Shown piece after piece: positions 32,646 to 41,032 of a stretch of 64,000 nt of DNA (position 1 is its first letter; every line of letters begins with the position of its first letter). Below the pieces are notes generated by a model. That model did not search any database and was not told the DNA's origin. It saw nothing but the letters and a program-made list of their open reading frames with translations. The translations under genes and the position numbers were made by a program. Origin of the DNA: NCEH01 sp043195095 (GTDB lineage: Bacteria > Pseudomonadota > Alphaproteobacteria > Rhizobiales > Xanthobacteraceae). The stretch lies in NCBI RefSeq assembly GCF_043195095.1, contig NZ_JBAFWN010000007.1. One strand, 5' to 3'.

Positions 32646-33695
32646 ATGGACGACACGGAGACGGTAAGCCTCGGCAGGGTCACGCTGCAACGCCTGGCTT
32701 CGGAACTGGGATTGTCCACGGCCACGATCTCGCTCGCGCTGCGCGACAGCCCGGTGGTGGCACAGGCCACCCGCCAGCGGGTGCAGGACATGGCCCGCGA
32801 GCGCGGCTATGTGGCCAATCGCGGCGCCGCCTCCCTGCGCACCGCCCGCACCAACATCATCGGCGTCGGCCTGCACGATATCGTCAATCCCTCCTTCACC
32901 GAGCTGCTCGCCGCGCTCGAGGATGCGCTGAGCGGCGCCGGCAAGACCATTCTGCTGGGCGTGAGCCAGGAAGACGTGGTGCGCCAGGCCCGCACGCTGG
33001 GCACGCTCGCCGAATACCGGCCGGACGCCTTCATCATCTCCCCGGCCCTGGACAGCACCGTCGCCGACCTGCGCGCGCTCGCCATCAGCGGCATCGCCGT
33101 GGTGCAGGTGACGCGCGAGGTGGAGGGATCGGGCTTCGATTTCGCCGGCTCCGACGATGCCACCGGCGTCAGCCTGGGCGTTGCCCATCTGGTGGCGCTG
33201 GGCCATCGCCGCATCGGCATGATCGGCGGGCTGCAGGGAACCTCCACCGGCCGCAAGCGGCTCGCCGGCTACAAGGCCGGGCTCGCGCAGGCGGGCCTGC
33301 CGTTCGAGCCGGAGCTGCATGCGCCCGGTCCCGGCCTGCGCGAATACGGCCGCGAGGGCGTCGCGCGCCTGCTGGCGCTGGAACATCCGCCAACCGCCGC
33401 GGTCTGTTTCAACGATCTGTGCGCGTTCGGGGCGGTCATGGGCGTGCAGGCGGCGGGGCTGGAGGTGGGCGCGGATTTCTCCATCGTCGGCTATGACGAC
33501 ATCGGCGAAGCGGCGCTCTGGCACCCGGCCTTGACCACTGTCTACACCCGCATTCCCGAATATGGCCGCGCCGCCGCCGCCCTCGCGCTCTCGCGCATCG
33601 CCGCGCCCACCCGCCCGGTGGAGCGCGTGGTGCTGGAGCCGAAGCTGGTGGTGCGCGCCTCCGCCGGTCCCCCGCCGGCCCGTCCCGCACGCTGA
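32646..33695 (+). CDS. LacI family transcriptional regulator
   Basis: 349 residues. N-terminal helix-turn-helix: V-T-L-Q-R-L-A-S-E-L-G-L-S-T-A-T-I-S-L-A-L, followed by the hinge region Y-V-A-N-R-G-A-A-S-L-R-T. The periplasmic-binding-like effector domain has I-G-V-G-L-H-D-I-V-N-P-S-F and the C-terminal V-G-Y-D-D-I-G-E-A. It probably senses a small sugar or sugar acid and controls the divergent dehydrogenase gene. The next gene starts one base after its stop. Confidence 0.92.
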   Translation: MDDTETVSLGRVTLQRLASELGLSTATISLALRDSPVVAQATRQRVQDMARERGYVANRGAASLRTARTNIIGVGLHDIVNPSFTELLAALEDALSGAGKTILLGVSQEDVVRQARTLGTLAEYRPDAFIISPALDSTVADLRALAISGIAVVQVTREVEGSGFDFAGSDDATGVSLGVAHLVALGHRRIGMIGGLQGTSTGRKRLAGYKAGLAQAGLPFEPELHAPGPGLREYGREGVARLLALEHPPTAAVCFNDLCAFGAVMGVQAAGLEVGADFSIVGYDDIGEAALWHPALTTVYTRIPEYGRAAAALALSRIAAPTRPVERVVLEPKLVVRASAGPPPARPAR

Positions 33696-33696
33696 G

Positions 33697-34509
33697 ATGC
33701 CGGACATCGTCACGATCACCGATGCGCAGGATGAGCGCATCGCGGATTTCGTTGCGCTGCGCGAGCGCGACCTGATCGGCCGGAAGAACCGCTTCATCGC
33801 CGAGGGCGAAGTGGTGCTGCGCCTGCTGGCGCCGCGCGCCGATCATCGCATCCGCGCGCTTCTGCTCTCCGCCGCCAGCGCCGCGCGCCTTGCCGATGTG
33901 CTCGCCCTTTTGCCGGACCATGTCGAGGTGCATGTGGCCGCCCAGCCGGTGATGGACGCCATCGTCGGCTTCCACATCCATCGCGGCATCCTCGCCTTGG
34001 TGGAACCGCCGCCCCCGCCCGATCCGGCCGCCTTGCTCGCTGCCCTGCCGGCGCGCGCGCTGGTGGTGGGGCTGGTGGGCATTTCCAACCATGACAATAT
34101 GGGCGGCATCTTCCGCAACGCCGCCGCCTTCGGAGCCGCCGCCGTGCTGCTGGACGCGGCGAGCTGCGATCCGCTCTATCGCAAGGCGATCCGGGTCTCC
34201 GTCGGGGCGAGCCTGATCGTGCCCTATGCGCGGGTCGCCAGTGGCGCGGACATGCTGGCGCTGCTGGAACGGGCCGGCTTCGACATCGTCTCGCTCAGCC
34301 CGTCGGGAACGCTTCCCCTGTCGCGCCTGGAGCGCGGCGCGCGGGTCGCGGCGCTGTTCGGCACCGAGGGGCCGGGCCTGCCGGCGGACCTGCTCGCCCG
34401 CACCCGCACCGTTTCCATCCCCATGGCGGCGGGATTCGACAGCTTGAACGTCGCCACCACCAGCGGCATCGTTCTGCATCATCTCGCCGGCGCGGCGGGG
34501 CCGGGCTGA
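33697..34509 (+). CDS. RNA 2'-O-methyltransferase, TrmH/SpoU family
   Basis: 270 residues from the ATG at 33697. An N-terminal substrate-binding part (R-F-I-A-E-G-E-V-V-L-R-L-L) precedes the SPOUT knot domain. Motif 1 is G-I-S-N-H-D-N-M-G-G-I-F-R-N-A-A-A-F-G, motif 2 is A-L-F-G-T-E-G-P-G-L, and motif 3 is S-I-P-M-A-A-G-F-D-S-L-N-V-A-T-T-S-G-I. It should methylate ribose 2'-OH of tRNA or rRNA using SAM. The target nucleotide cannot be told from sequence. Confidence 0.9.
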   Translation: MPDIVTITDAQDERIADFVALRERDLIGRKNRFIAEGEVVLRLLAPRADHRIRALLLSAASAARLADVLALLPDHVEVHVAAQPVMDAIVGFHIHRGILALVEPPPPPDPAALLAALPARALVVGLVGISNHDNMGGIFRNAAAFGAAAVLLDAASCDPLYRKAIRVSVGASLIVPYARVASGADMLALLERAGFDIVSLSPSGTLPLSRLERGARVAALFGTEGPGLPADLLARTRTVSIPMAAGFDSLNVATTSGIVLHHLAGAAGPG

Positions 34510-34664
34510 GCGCCTCACGCGCCGGTGCGCGTCCTGCCCTGCTTGGCGCACATGGACGTTGTGTTGCGTCGCAATTGCAGACTCGCGGCGGCAACCTATA
34601 CTAAAGGGGCGTGGTCGCGCAGGTTCCGGCCATGCGCCCGTCCTTCTGCCGGTGACACCGCCCC

Positions 34665-35855
34665 ATGATTTTGACCCCCAGCCTCCTCGACCAGATCGGC
34701 GATATCGGCGCGGACCCCGCTTCCACCCGCGTGGTGGTGGCCATGTCCGGCGGCGTCGATTCCTCCGTGGTGGCGGGGCTGCTGGCGCACGCCGGCTATG
34801 ACGTGGTGGGCGTAACGCTGCAATTGTACGACCAGGGCGCCGCCGCCCTGCGCAAGGGCGCCTGCTGCGCCGGGCAGGACATTTACGACGCCCGCACGGT
34901 CGCCGAGAAGCTGGGCATTCCCCATTATGTGCTCGATTATGAAAGCCGCTTCCGCGAGGAAGTGATCGAGCGCTTCGCCGACAGCTATGCCTCCGGCGTC
35001 ACCCCCATTCCGTGCGTGGACTGCAACCGCACGGTCAAGTTCCGCGACCTGCTGGCCACCGCCGAGGATCTCGGCGCCAGCGTGCTGGCCACCGGCCATT
35101 ATGTCTCCAGCCGTGCCTTGCCGGACGGGCGCCGCGCGCTCCATCGCGCCGCCGAGGACAATCGCGACCAGAGCTATTTTCTCTATGCCACCACCCAGGC
35201 GCAGCTGGCGCGGCTGCGCTTTCCGCTCGGCCACCTGAAGAAGAGCGAGGTGCGCGCGCTCGCCGCCGAGCTCGGCCTCGTGGTCGCGGACAAGCCCGAC
35301 AGCCAGGACATCTGCTTCGTGCCCGGCGGCGATTATGCCGAAATCGTCCAGCGCCTGCGCCCCGAGGCCGGCGATCCCGGTGACATCGTGCATCTGGACG
35401 GGCGCCTGCTCGGCCGCCATCGCGGCGTAATGCATTACACCATCGGCCAGCGCAAGGGCCTCGGCATCTCCACGCCGGAGCCGCTGTATGTCATCGGCAT
35501 CGACGCCGCGCGGCGCGAGGTCAAGGTGGGCCCGCGCGAGGCGCTGGCGGTGCACGCCATCCGCATCGCCGACGTGAACTGGCTGGGCGACGAGCCGTTC
35601 GCGGAGGCCTGCGCGGCGGGGCGCGAGGTGTTCGTGAAGGTGCGCTCCACCCGCGCGCCCGCACCCGGCCGGCTGGGGCTCGACGCCCAGGGCCTGCCGC
35701 TGGTGCATCTGCACCTCGGCGAAGAAGGCGTTGCGCCCGGGCAGGCATGCGTGCTCTACGATGCTCCCGACGGCGGCGCCCGCCTTCTGGGCGGCGGCAC
35801 CATTCTGCGCACCCGCTCGGCGGCGCGCGACGCGTTTCAGGCGCAGGTCGCCTGA
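34665..35855 (+). CDS. mnmA: tRNA 2-thiouridine(34) synthase MnmA
   Basis: 396 residues. N-terminal ATP-pyrophosphatase loop V-V-V-A-M-S-G-G-V-D-S-S. The two catalytic cysteines lie in T-P-I-P-C-V-D-C-N-R-T-V-K-F and D-S-Q-D-I-C-F-V-P-G-G. A central R-D-Q-S-Y-F-L-Y region and C-terminal beta-barrel complete the family layout. It adenylates and thiolates U34 of tRNA-Lys, -Glu and -Gln. A tRNA-Met gene lies 850 bases downstream. The start ATG has no strong ribosome site but fits family length. Confidence 0.95.
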   Translation: MILTPSLLDQIGDIGADPASTRVVVAMSGGVDSSVVAGLLAHAGYDVVGVTLQLYDQGAAALRKGACCAGQDIYDARTVAEKLGIPHYVLDYESRFREEVIERFADSYASGVTPIPCVDCNRTVKFRDLLATAEDLGASVLATGHYVSSRALPDGRRALHRAAEDNRDQSYFLYATTQAQLARLRFPLGHLKKSEVRALAAELGLVVADKPDSQDICFVPGGDYAEIVQRLRPEAGDPGDIVHLDGRLLGRHRGVMHYTIGQRKGLGISTPEPLYVIGIDAARREVKVGPREALAVHAIRIADVNWLGDEPFAEACAAGREVFVKVRSTRAPAPGRLGLDAQGLPLVHLHLGEEGVAPGQACVLYDAPDGGARLLGGGTILRTRSAARDAFQAQVA

Positions 35856-35945
35856 GCGGACGATCTTTTCGCGGCCCGCACGCCGCATGACACGACGTCC
35901 CGGCGGGGCGACCGCCGGGATGCACAGGCTGGGGCAGAGGCAGAC

Positions 35946-36590
35946 ATGGCGGTCCAGTACGATCTCGAAGGCCAGAAGCGCGCTTATGCGAAATGGGCGC
36001 CCATCTATGACACCGTGTATGAGAAGCTGCTGGCCGACGCCCAGCGCAAGGCGGCCAATGCCGCCGCAAGCTGCGGCCCGGACATTCTGGAAGTGGGCGT
36101 CGGCACCGGCCTGACCCTGCCTTATTATCCCCGCTCCTGCCGCGTGACCGGCATTGATCTGTCCTCGGACATGCTGCGCAAGGCGGTGCAGAAGACCACG
36201 GCGCGCGGCCTCAAGCAGGTGTCGCTGCTGGCCGCCATGGACGCTTGCGCACTCGGCTTTCCCGATGCCCGCTTCGACGCCGTCACCGTGCCCTTCGTCA
36301 TCACTTTGGTGCCGGACCCGGAAGGCGCGCTCGACGAGATGCGCCGCGTGCTGAAGCCGAATGGCGAGATCATCATCACCTCCAAGCTCGGCGCCGATGC
36401 GGGTGCCGCCATGCATGTGGAATCCGCCCTCGCCCCTTTGGTGAAGAAGGTGGGCTGGAGCATCGCCTTCAAAGCCAGCCGCCTCGGCGCCTGGGCGGCC
36501 CGCCAGGGTGACATGGAAGTGGTGGAAATTTCGCCGGTTTTCCCGGTGGGCTTCTTCAAGCTGGTGCGCATCAAGAAAGCGCGCGCCTGA
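35946..36590 (+). CDS. pmtA: SAM methyltransferase, Rhodobacter-type phosphatidylethanolamine N-methyltransferase
   Basis: 214 residues. Y-A-K-W-A-P-I-Y-D near the N-terminus, then the SAM-binding motif L-E-V-G-V-G-T-G-L-T-L-P-Y-Y and V-T-G-I-D-L-S-S-D-M-L, match PmtA of the Rhodobacter/Bradyrhizobium type. F-D-A-V-T-V-P-F-V-I-T-L-V-P-D-P-E also fits. Such enzymes methylate phosphatidylethanolamine up to phosphatidylcholine in the inner membrane. A related ubiquinone/menaquinone-type methyltransferase is the main alternative. It stands alone before the tRNA gene. Confidence 0.8.
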   Translation: MAVQYDLEGQKRAYAKWAPIYDTVYEKLLADAQRKAANAAASCGPDILEVGVGTGLTLPYYPRSCRVTGIDLSSDMLRKAVQKTTARGLKQVSLLAAMDACALGFPDARFDAVTVPFVITLVPDPEGALDEMRRVLKPNGEIIITSKLGADAGAAMHVESALAPLVKKVGWSIAFKASRLGAWAARQGDMEVVEISPVFPVGFFKLVRIKKARA

Positions 36591-36705
36591 GGGGGCGCGC
36601 TGAGCGGTTGAAGAACGCACGCGCTTTCTTGACACCGCCGCGCCCGCTCCCCTATATCCCGTCCTCCGCAAGCTCGCGTGCCCGGCACCGAGCGGCGTGC
36701 GATGT

Positions 36706-36782
36706 GGCAGTGTAGCTCAGTTGGTGAGAGCGCCGGATTCATAACCCGGAGGTCGGCGGTTCAAATCCGCCCGCTGCTACCA
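36706..36782 (+). tRNA. tRNA-Met (CAT), elongator
   Basis: 77 bases including an encoded CCA end (36780-36782). The anticodon CAT is at 36740-36742 in the loop TTCATAA. The D-arm TAGCTCAGTTGGTGAGAGC and T-arm GGCGGTTCAAATCCGCC are regular. The first acceptor pair is G-T and the closing anticodon-stem pair is A-C, both tolerated. It does not have the initiator form (CGC...), so it reads elongator Met; tRNA-Ile2(CAT) is less likely from its stem sequences. Confidence 0.93.
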
Positions 36783-36945
36783 TTCGCCTCCCAATCCCCT
36801 TCTTTGTGGAATGCCAACGGCCACGCCGGGGCGGCAGCCGGGCCCGGTCTCACAGGAGACGCCGTCATGCACGGGCGCGTCCCGTGCATCCACGCGGCAC
36901 CGCTGGCGCTGGCGTTTCAAAGATCGCGCGAGCGGGGGAGTGTGG

Positions 36946-36968
36946 ATGGCCGGGACATGCCCGGCCAT
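36946..36968. repeat. Palindromic intergenic repeat
   Basis: ATGGCCGGG (36946-36954) / CCCGGCCAT (36960-36968) around a 5-base loop. Such GGCCGGGcatg-CCCGGCC elements are typical extragenic palindromes in rhizobial genomes. Confidence 0.6.
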
Positions 36969-37123
36969 GACGAACGAACAAGGACAGACAGGGCCGCTAC
37001 TGCTTTCGCACGGCTCAACTCTGTCCACACGTCTCAACGTTGATCGGCCGGAACGGTCTCGAACGATGGGGAAGCCGGGCGCGTGTAGAAAACGCGCCGG
37101 CACGCTGAGGAACAGCGGCGCGC

Positions 37124-37150
37124 AAAAAAAAGCCCCGGACCAGCCGGGGC
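37124..37150 (-). terminator. Rho-independent terminator of the valine operon
   Basis: Read leftward: GCCCCGG stem (37150-37144), 5-base loop, CCGGGGC (37138-37132), then eight T (37131-37124). It lies 34 bases after the stop of mmsB. Confidence 0.9.
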
Positions 37151-37183
37151 ATGTCGTGATCTCGCGCCTGAAGGGTCTGCGCG

Positions 37184-38077
37184 TCACCCCTCGCGGGTGC
37201 GCACCCATTCGATGATGCCGGAGAAGTCCTTGCCGGCATTCCCCTCTTCCTCGAAGGCGGTGTAGAGCGCGGTGGCCGCCGCGCCGAGGGCGGTCGCCGC
37301 CCCGGCCTGGCCGGCGGCTTCCTGGGAGAGGCGCAGATCCTTCAGCATCAGCGCGGCCGCAAATCCCGGCTGATAGCCGCGATTGGCCGGGCTGGTGGGC
37401 ACCGGCCCCGGCACGGGGCAATAGGTGGTGAGCGACCAGCATTGCCCCGAGGAGGTCGAGGCAACATCGTAGAGCGCCTGATGGGAGAGGCCGAGCTTCT
37501 CCGCGAGAACGAACGCCTCGCTGACCGCGATCATGGAAATGCCGAGGATCATGTTGTTGCAGATCTTCGCCGCCTGCCCCGCGCCGGCATCGCCGCAATG
37601 GACGATCTTCTTGCCCATGAGCGCCAGGATCGGCTCGGCTTTCGCGAACGCCTCGGCCGTGCCGCCGGCCATGAAGGTGAGCGTGCCGGCTTCCGCCCCG
37701 CCCACGCCGCCGGAGACCGGCGCATCGAGGGGCTCATGCCCGGCCGCCAGCGCCGCCTCATGGAAGGCGCGCGCGGAAGCGACGTCGATGGTGGAGCTGT
37801 CGATGAACAGCGTGCCGGGCTTCGCCGCCGCGAACAGGCCGTTTTCGCCCGTGGTGGCGCCCACCACATGCTTGCCACTGGGCAGCATGGTGACGACGAT
37901 GTCGGCGTCCGCCACCGCTTCGGCGGCAGTCGCGGCGATGACGACGCCCTTCGCCTTCGCGGCCTCCAGCGCGGCCGGGGAAAGGTCGAACCCGCGCACC
38001 GCGTGCCCCGCCTTGACCAGATTGGCCGCCATGGGCCCGCCCATGTTGCCGAGCCCGATGAAACCGATGCTGGCCAT
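37184..38077 (-). CDS. mmsB: 3-Hydroxyisobutyrate dehydrogenase
   Basis: 297 residues from the ATG at 38077, preceded by GGAGGAAGAG. Rossmann motif I-G-F-I-G-L-G-N-M-G-G-P-M-A. Substrate signature D-A-P-V-S-G-G-V-G-G-A, catalytic lysine in G-Q-A-A-K-I-C-N-N-M, and the family stretch S-S-G-Q-C-W-S-L, all typical of valine-pathway MmsB. It oxidises 3-hydroxyisobutyrate to methylmalonate semialdehyde with NAD. It is last in the operon mmsA - acyl-CoA dehydrogenase - mmsB and is followed by a terminator. Confidence 0.94.
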   Translation of the reverse strand: MASIGFIGLGNMGGPMAANLVKAGHAVRGFDLSPAALEAAKAKGVVIAATAAEAVADADIVVTMLPSGKHVVGATTGENGLFAAAKPGTLFIDSSTIDVASARAFHEAALAAGHEPLDAPVSGGVGGAEAGTLTFMAGGTAEAFAKAEPILALMGKKIVHCGDAGAGQAAKICNNMILGISMIAVSEAFVLAEKLGLSHQALYDVASTSSGQCWSLTTYCPVPGPVPTSPANRGYQPGFAAALMLKDLRLSQEAAGQAGAATALGAAATALYTAFEEEGNAGKDFSGIIEWVRTREG

Positions 38078-38106
38078 CTCTTCCTCCCGTTCTTCTTGTT
38101 GCCGGA

Positions 38107-39249
38107 TCAGTTCGCCCGCGCCACCAGAGCGCGGGAGATGATGACCCGCATGATTTCGTTCGTGCCTTCCAGGATCTGGTGCACCCGCAGGTCGCGCACG
38201 ATCTTCTCGATCCCGTAATCGGCGAGATAGCCGTAGCCGCCGTGCAATTGCAGCGCCTGGTTGGCGACCTCGAATCCGCTGTCCGTCACCACGCGCTTCG
38301 CCATGGCGCACAGGCGGGTGGCCTGCGGGTCCGCCCGGTCGTAGGCGGCGGCGGCGCGCCACAGGAAGGTGCGCGCGACCTCAAGGTCGGTCTCCATGTC
38401 TGCGAGACGGAATTGCAGCGCCTGGAATTCGTTCAGCGCCTTGCCGAAGGCGGTGCGCTCGCGCATGTAGCCGAGGGCCTTGTCGAAAGCGCTCTGCGCC
38501 CCGCCGAGCGAGCAGGCCGCAATGTTCAGCCGGCCGCCGTCGAGCCCGGCCATGGCGAACTTGAAGCCCTCGCCTTCCTTGCCCAGAAGGTTCTGCGCCG
38601 GCACCCGCAGGCCTTCCATGATGACCGCGCGGGTGGGCTGGATCTTCCAGCCCATCTTCTTCTCATTGGCGCCGAACGAGAGGCCGGGCGTGCCCGCCTC
38701 CACCAGGAAGGCGGAGATGCCGGAGGGGCCGGGCCCGCCGGTGCGCGCCATCACCACGTAGAGGTCGGAGACCCCGGCGCCGGAAATGAACTGCTTCACC
38801 CCGTCGAGCACGTAATGATCGCCGTCCTTCACCGCGCGGGTCTTCAGCGCCGCCGCGTCCGAGCCGCTGCCGGGCTCGGTGAGGCAATAGCTCGCCACCC
38901 GCTCCATGCTGCACAGGCCCGGCAGCCAGGCGAGGCGCTGGGCATCGTCGCCGAAGCGGTCGATCATGGCGGCGACCATGTTGTGGATCGACAGGAAAGC
39001 CGAGGTGGCGGGGCAGCCGGTGGCCAAGGCCTCGAAGATCAAGGTTCCGTCGAGCCGCGACAGGCCGGAGCCGCCGAAGTCCTCGCGCACATAAATGCCG
39101 CCCATGCCGAGCGCGGCGGCGGCCTTGAGGGTGGGAATGGGGAAATGCGCCGCCTCGTCCCACGCCTGGGCATGGGGGGCGATTTCCTCGCGCGCGAAAT
39201 CCTGCGCCATGGCGCGGATGGCCTGCTGGTCTTCCGTCAATTCAAACAT
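38107..39249 (-). CDS. Acyl-CoA dehydrogenase (probably isobutyryl-CoA dehydrogenase)
   Basis: 380 residues from the ATG at 39249, with GGGAGGGT just upstream. N-terminal F-E-L-T-E-D-Q-Q-A-I-R. The FAD/substrate motif is Y-C-L-T-E-P-G-S-G-S-D-A-A, and the C-terminal Q-L-H-G-G-Y-G-Y-L-A-D-Y-G-I-E-K and Q-I-L-E-G-T-N-E-I-M-R-V contain the catalytic-base region. Position between mmsA and mmsB identifies the likely substrate as isobutyryl-CoA in valine degradation (inference). It is 29 bases upstream of mmsB. Confidence 0.92.
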   Translation of the reverse strand: MFELTEDQQAIRAMAQDFAREEIAPHAQAWDEAAHFPIPTLKAAAALGMGGIYVREDFGGSGLSRLDGTLIFEALATGCPATSAFLSIHNMVAAMIDRFGDDAQRLAWLPGLCSMERVASYCLTEPGSGSDAAALKTRAVKDGDHYVLDGVKQFISGAGVSDLYVVMARTGGPGPSGISAFLVEAGTPGLSFGANEKKMGWKIQPTRAVIMEGLRVPAQNLLGKEGEGFKFAMAGLDGGRLNIAACSLGGAQSAFDKALGYMRERTAFGKALNEFQALQFRLADMETDLEVARTFLWRAAAAYDRADPQATRLCAMAKRVVTDSGFEVANQALQLHGGYGYLADYGIEKIVRDLRVHQILEGTNEIMRVIISRALVARAN

Positions 39250-39412
39250 GGCACCCTCCCGAATGCGAACAACCGGCCGCCGGTTGTCCCGGCGTGCCGA
39301 AGGAAGGCGCATGGCGCTGGAACCGGCCGCGTCATGCGCCTGAGGCGTCTCCGCTTACAGCGGTTTGAGCAAAACGGCGCGTCCGCGCAAGGCACGGCGC
39401 GCCGGTTTGGCA

Positions 39413-40909
39413 TCACCCCATGGTTGGGATGACGAATTCCGCGCCGTCCTTGACGCCCGAGGGCCAGCGGGAGGTGACGGTCTTGGTCTTGGTGTAGAAG
39501 CGCACGCCGTCCGGCCCGTGCTGGTTGAGATCGCCGAAGCCCGAGCGCTTCCAACCGCCGAAGGTGTGGTAGGCGATCGGCACCGGGATCGGCACATTGA
39601 TGCCCACCATGCCCACCTGCACCTTGGAGGCGAAGTCGCGGGCGGCATCACCGTCGCGGGTGAAGATGGCGACGCCGTTGCCATATTCGTGCTCGGTCGG
39701 CAGGCGCAGGGCTTCCTTGTAGTCCGGCGCGCGCACCACGCACAGCACAGGGCCGAAGATCTCTTCCTTGTAGATGCGCATGTCGGCGGTGACGTTGTCG
39801 AACAGGCAGCCGCCCATGTAGAAGCCGTTCTCATAGCCCTGGAGCTTGAAGCCGCGGCCGTCCACCAGCAGGTTGGCGCCTTCCTGCACGCCGATGTCGA
39901 CATAATTGGTCACCCGCTCCAGCGCCTCGCGGGTCACCAGCGGGCCGAAATCGGCGGTGACGTCGGTGGAAGGGCCGATCTTGAGGCTCTCCACGCGGGG
40001 CACCAGCTTTTCCAGCAGCTTCTCGGCGGCATATTCGCCCACCGGCACCGCCACCGAGATCGCCATGCAGCGCTCGCCGGCGGAGCCGTAGCCGGCGCCG
40101 ATGAGGGCATCCACGGCCTGGTCCATGTCCGCGTCGGGCATGATGATCATATGGTTCTTGGCGCCGCCGAAGCCCTGGATGCGCTTTCCGGTCGCCGCAC
40201 CGCGCGCATAGATATATTGCGCGATGTTGGAGGAGCCGACGAAGCCCACGGCCTGGATGTCCGGGTCGTCGAGGATGGCGTCCACCGCTTCCTTGTCACC
40301 GTTCACCACGTTCAGGATGCCTGCCGGGAGGCCGGCCTCGATCATCAGCTCGGCGAGCTTCATGGGCACGCCGGGATCGCGCTCGGACGGCTTGAGGATG
40401 AAGGCATTGCCGCAGGCGATGGCGGGGCCGAACTTCCACATGGGGATCATGGCCGGGAAGTTGAAAGGCGTGATGCCGGCCACCACGCCCAGCGGCTGGC
40501 GCATTGAATAGACGTCGATGCCGGGGCCGGCGCCGTCGGTGAACTCGCCCTTCAGCAGGTGCGGGATGCCGCAGGCGAACTCGATAACCTCCAGGCCGCG
40601 CTGGATGTCGCCCTTGGCGTCGGGAACGGTCTTGCCGTGCTCGCGGGCGAGCAGGTCCGCGAGCGCATCATAATCGCGCTGCACGAGTTCCAGGAACTTC
40701 ATCATCACGCGGGCGCGGCGCTGGGGATTGGTGGCGGCCCAGCCGATCTGCGCGGCCTTGGCATTCTCCACGGCGGCGCGCATTTCGGCGGCCGAGGCGA
40801 GCGCCACGCGGCCCACCACTTCGCCCGTCATGGGCTGCCATACGTCGCTATAGCGTCCCGACGTGCCCGCGACGTGCTTGCCGCCGATGAAATGGCCGAT
40901 ATCGCGCAT
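39413..40909 (-). CDS. mmsA: Methylmalonate-semialdehyde dehydrogenase (CoA-acylating)
   Basis: 498 residues from the ATG at 40909, with GGGAGG upstream. The ALDH fold shows V-V-A-G-I-T-P-F-N-F-P-A-M-I-P, G-F-V-G-S-S-N-I-A and the catalytic Cys in A-G-Y-G-S-A-G-E-R-C-M-A. K-N-H-M-I-I-M-P-D-A-D (in place of the usual Glu of hydrolytic ALDHs) is typical of CoA-acylating MMSDH. It converts methylmalonate semialdehyde to propionyl-CoA in valine and inositol breakdown. It leads the valine operon and faces a LysR gene. Confidence 0.95.
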   Translation of the reverse strand: MRDIGHFIGGKHVAGTSGRYSDVWQPMTGEVVGRVALASAAEMRAAVENAKAAQIGWAATNPQRRARVMMKFLELVQRDYDALADLLAREHGKTVPDAKGDIQRGLEVIEFACGIPHLLKGEFTDGAGPGIDVYSMRQPLGVVAGITPFNFPAMIPMWKFGPAIACGNAFILKPSERDPGVPMKLAELMIEAGLPAGILNVVNGDKEAVDAILDDPDIQAVGFVGSSNIAQYIYARGAATGKRIQGFGGAKNHMIIMPDADMDQAVDALIGAGYGSAGERCMAISVAVPVGEYAAEKLLEKLVPRVESLKIGPSTDVTADFGPLVTREALERVTNYVDIGVQEGANLLVDGRGFKLQGYENGFYMGGCLFDNVTADMRIYKEEIFGPVLCVVRAPDYKEALRLPTEHEYGNGVAIFTRDGDAARDFASKVQVGMVGINVPIPVPIAYHTFGGWKRSGFGDLNQHGPDGVRFYTKTKTVTSRWPSGVKDGAEFVIPTMG

Positions 40910-41006
40910 GATGCGCCTCCCTAGCTTTAAAGCGTTTCCCAGATTTTGGCGTCGCTTATTGGCCGGCACAATGGCCTATCATTTTTTGCACATCCAGGGC
41001 TATTAT

Positions 41007-41023
41007 CGCACGGTAACTGTGCG
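41007..41023. promoter_or_regulatory. Candidate LysR-type binding site
   Basis: CGCACGGTAACTGTGCG: 5-bp arms around 7 bases, located in the 123-base gap between the divergent mmsA and LysR genes, 9 bases before the LysR start. The overall shape fits LysR dyads. Confidence 0.45.
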
Positions 41024-41032
41024 GATTTTCAC

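Larger units (their letters stand above)
36783..37183. other. Intergenic region after tRNA-Met
   Basis: 401 bases with no credible gene. It contains a 9-bp stem-loop repeat (36946-36968) and, near its right end, the terminator of the leftward valine operon (37124-37150). No integrase or attachment-site duplicate of the tRNA end is visible. Confidence 0.6.

Noticed and set aside
36706..37183. A genomic island attachment site at the tRNA-Met gene
   Set aside because: There is no integrase, no direct repeat of the tRNA 3' end and no change in gene type after it.
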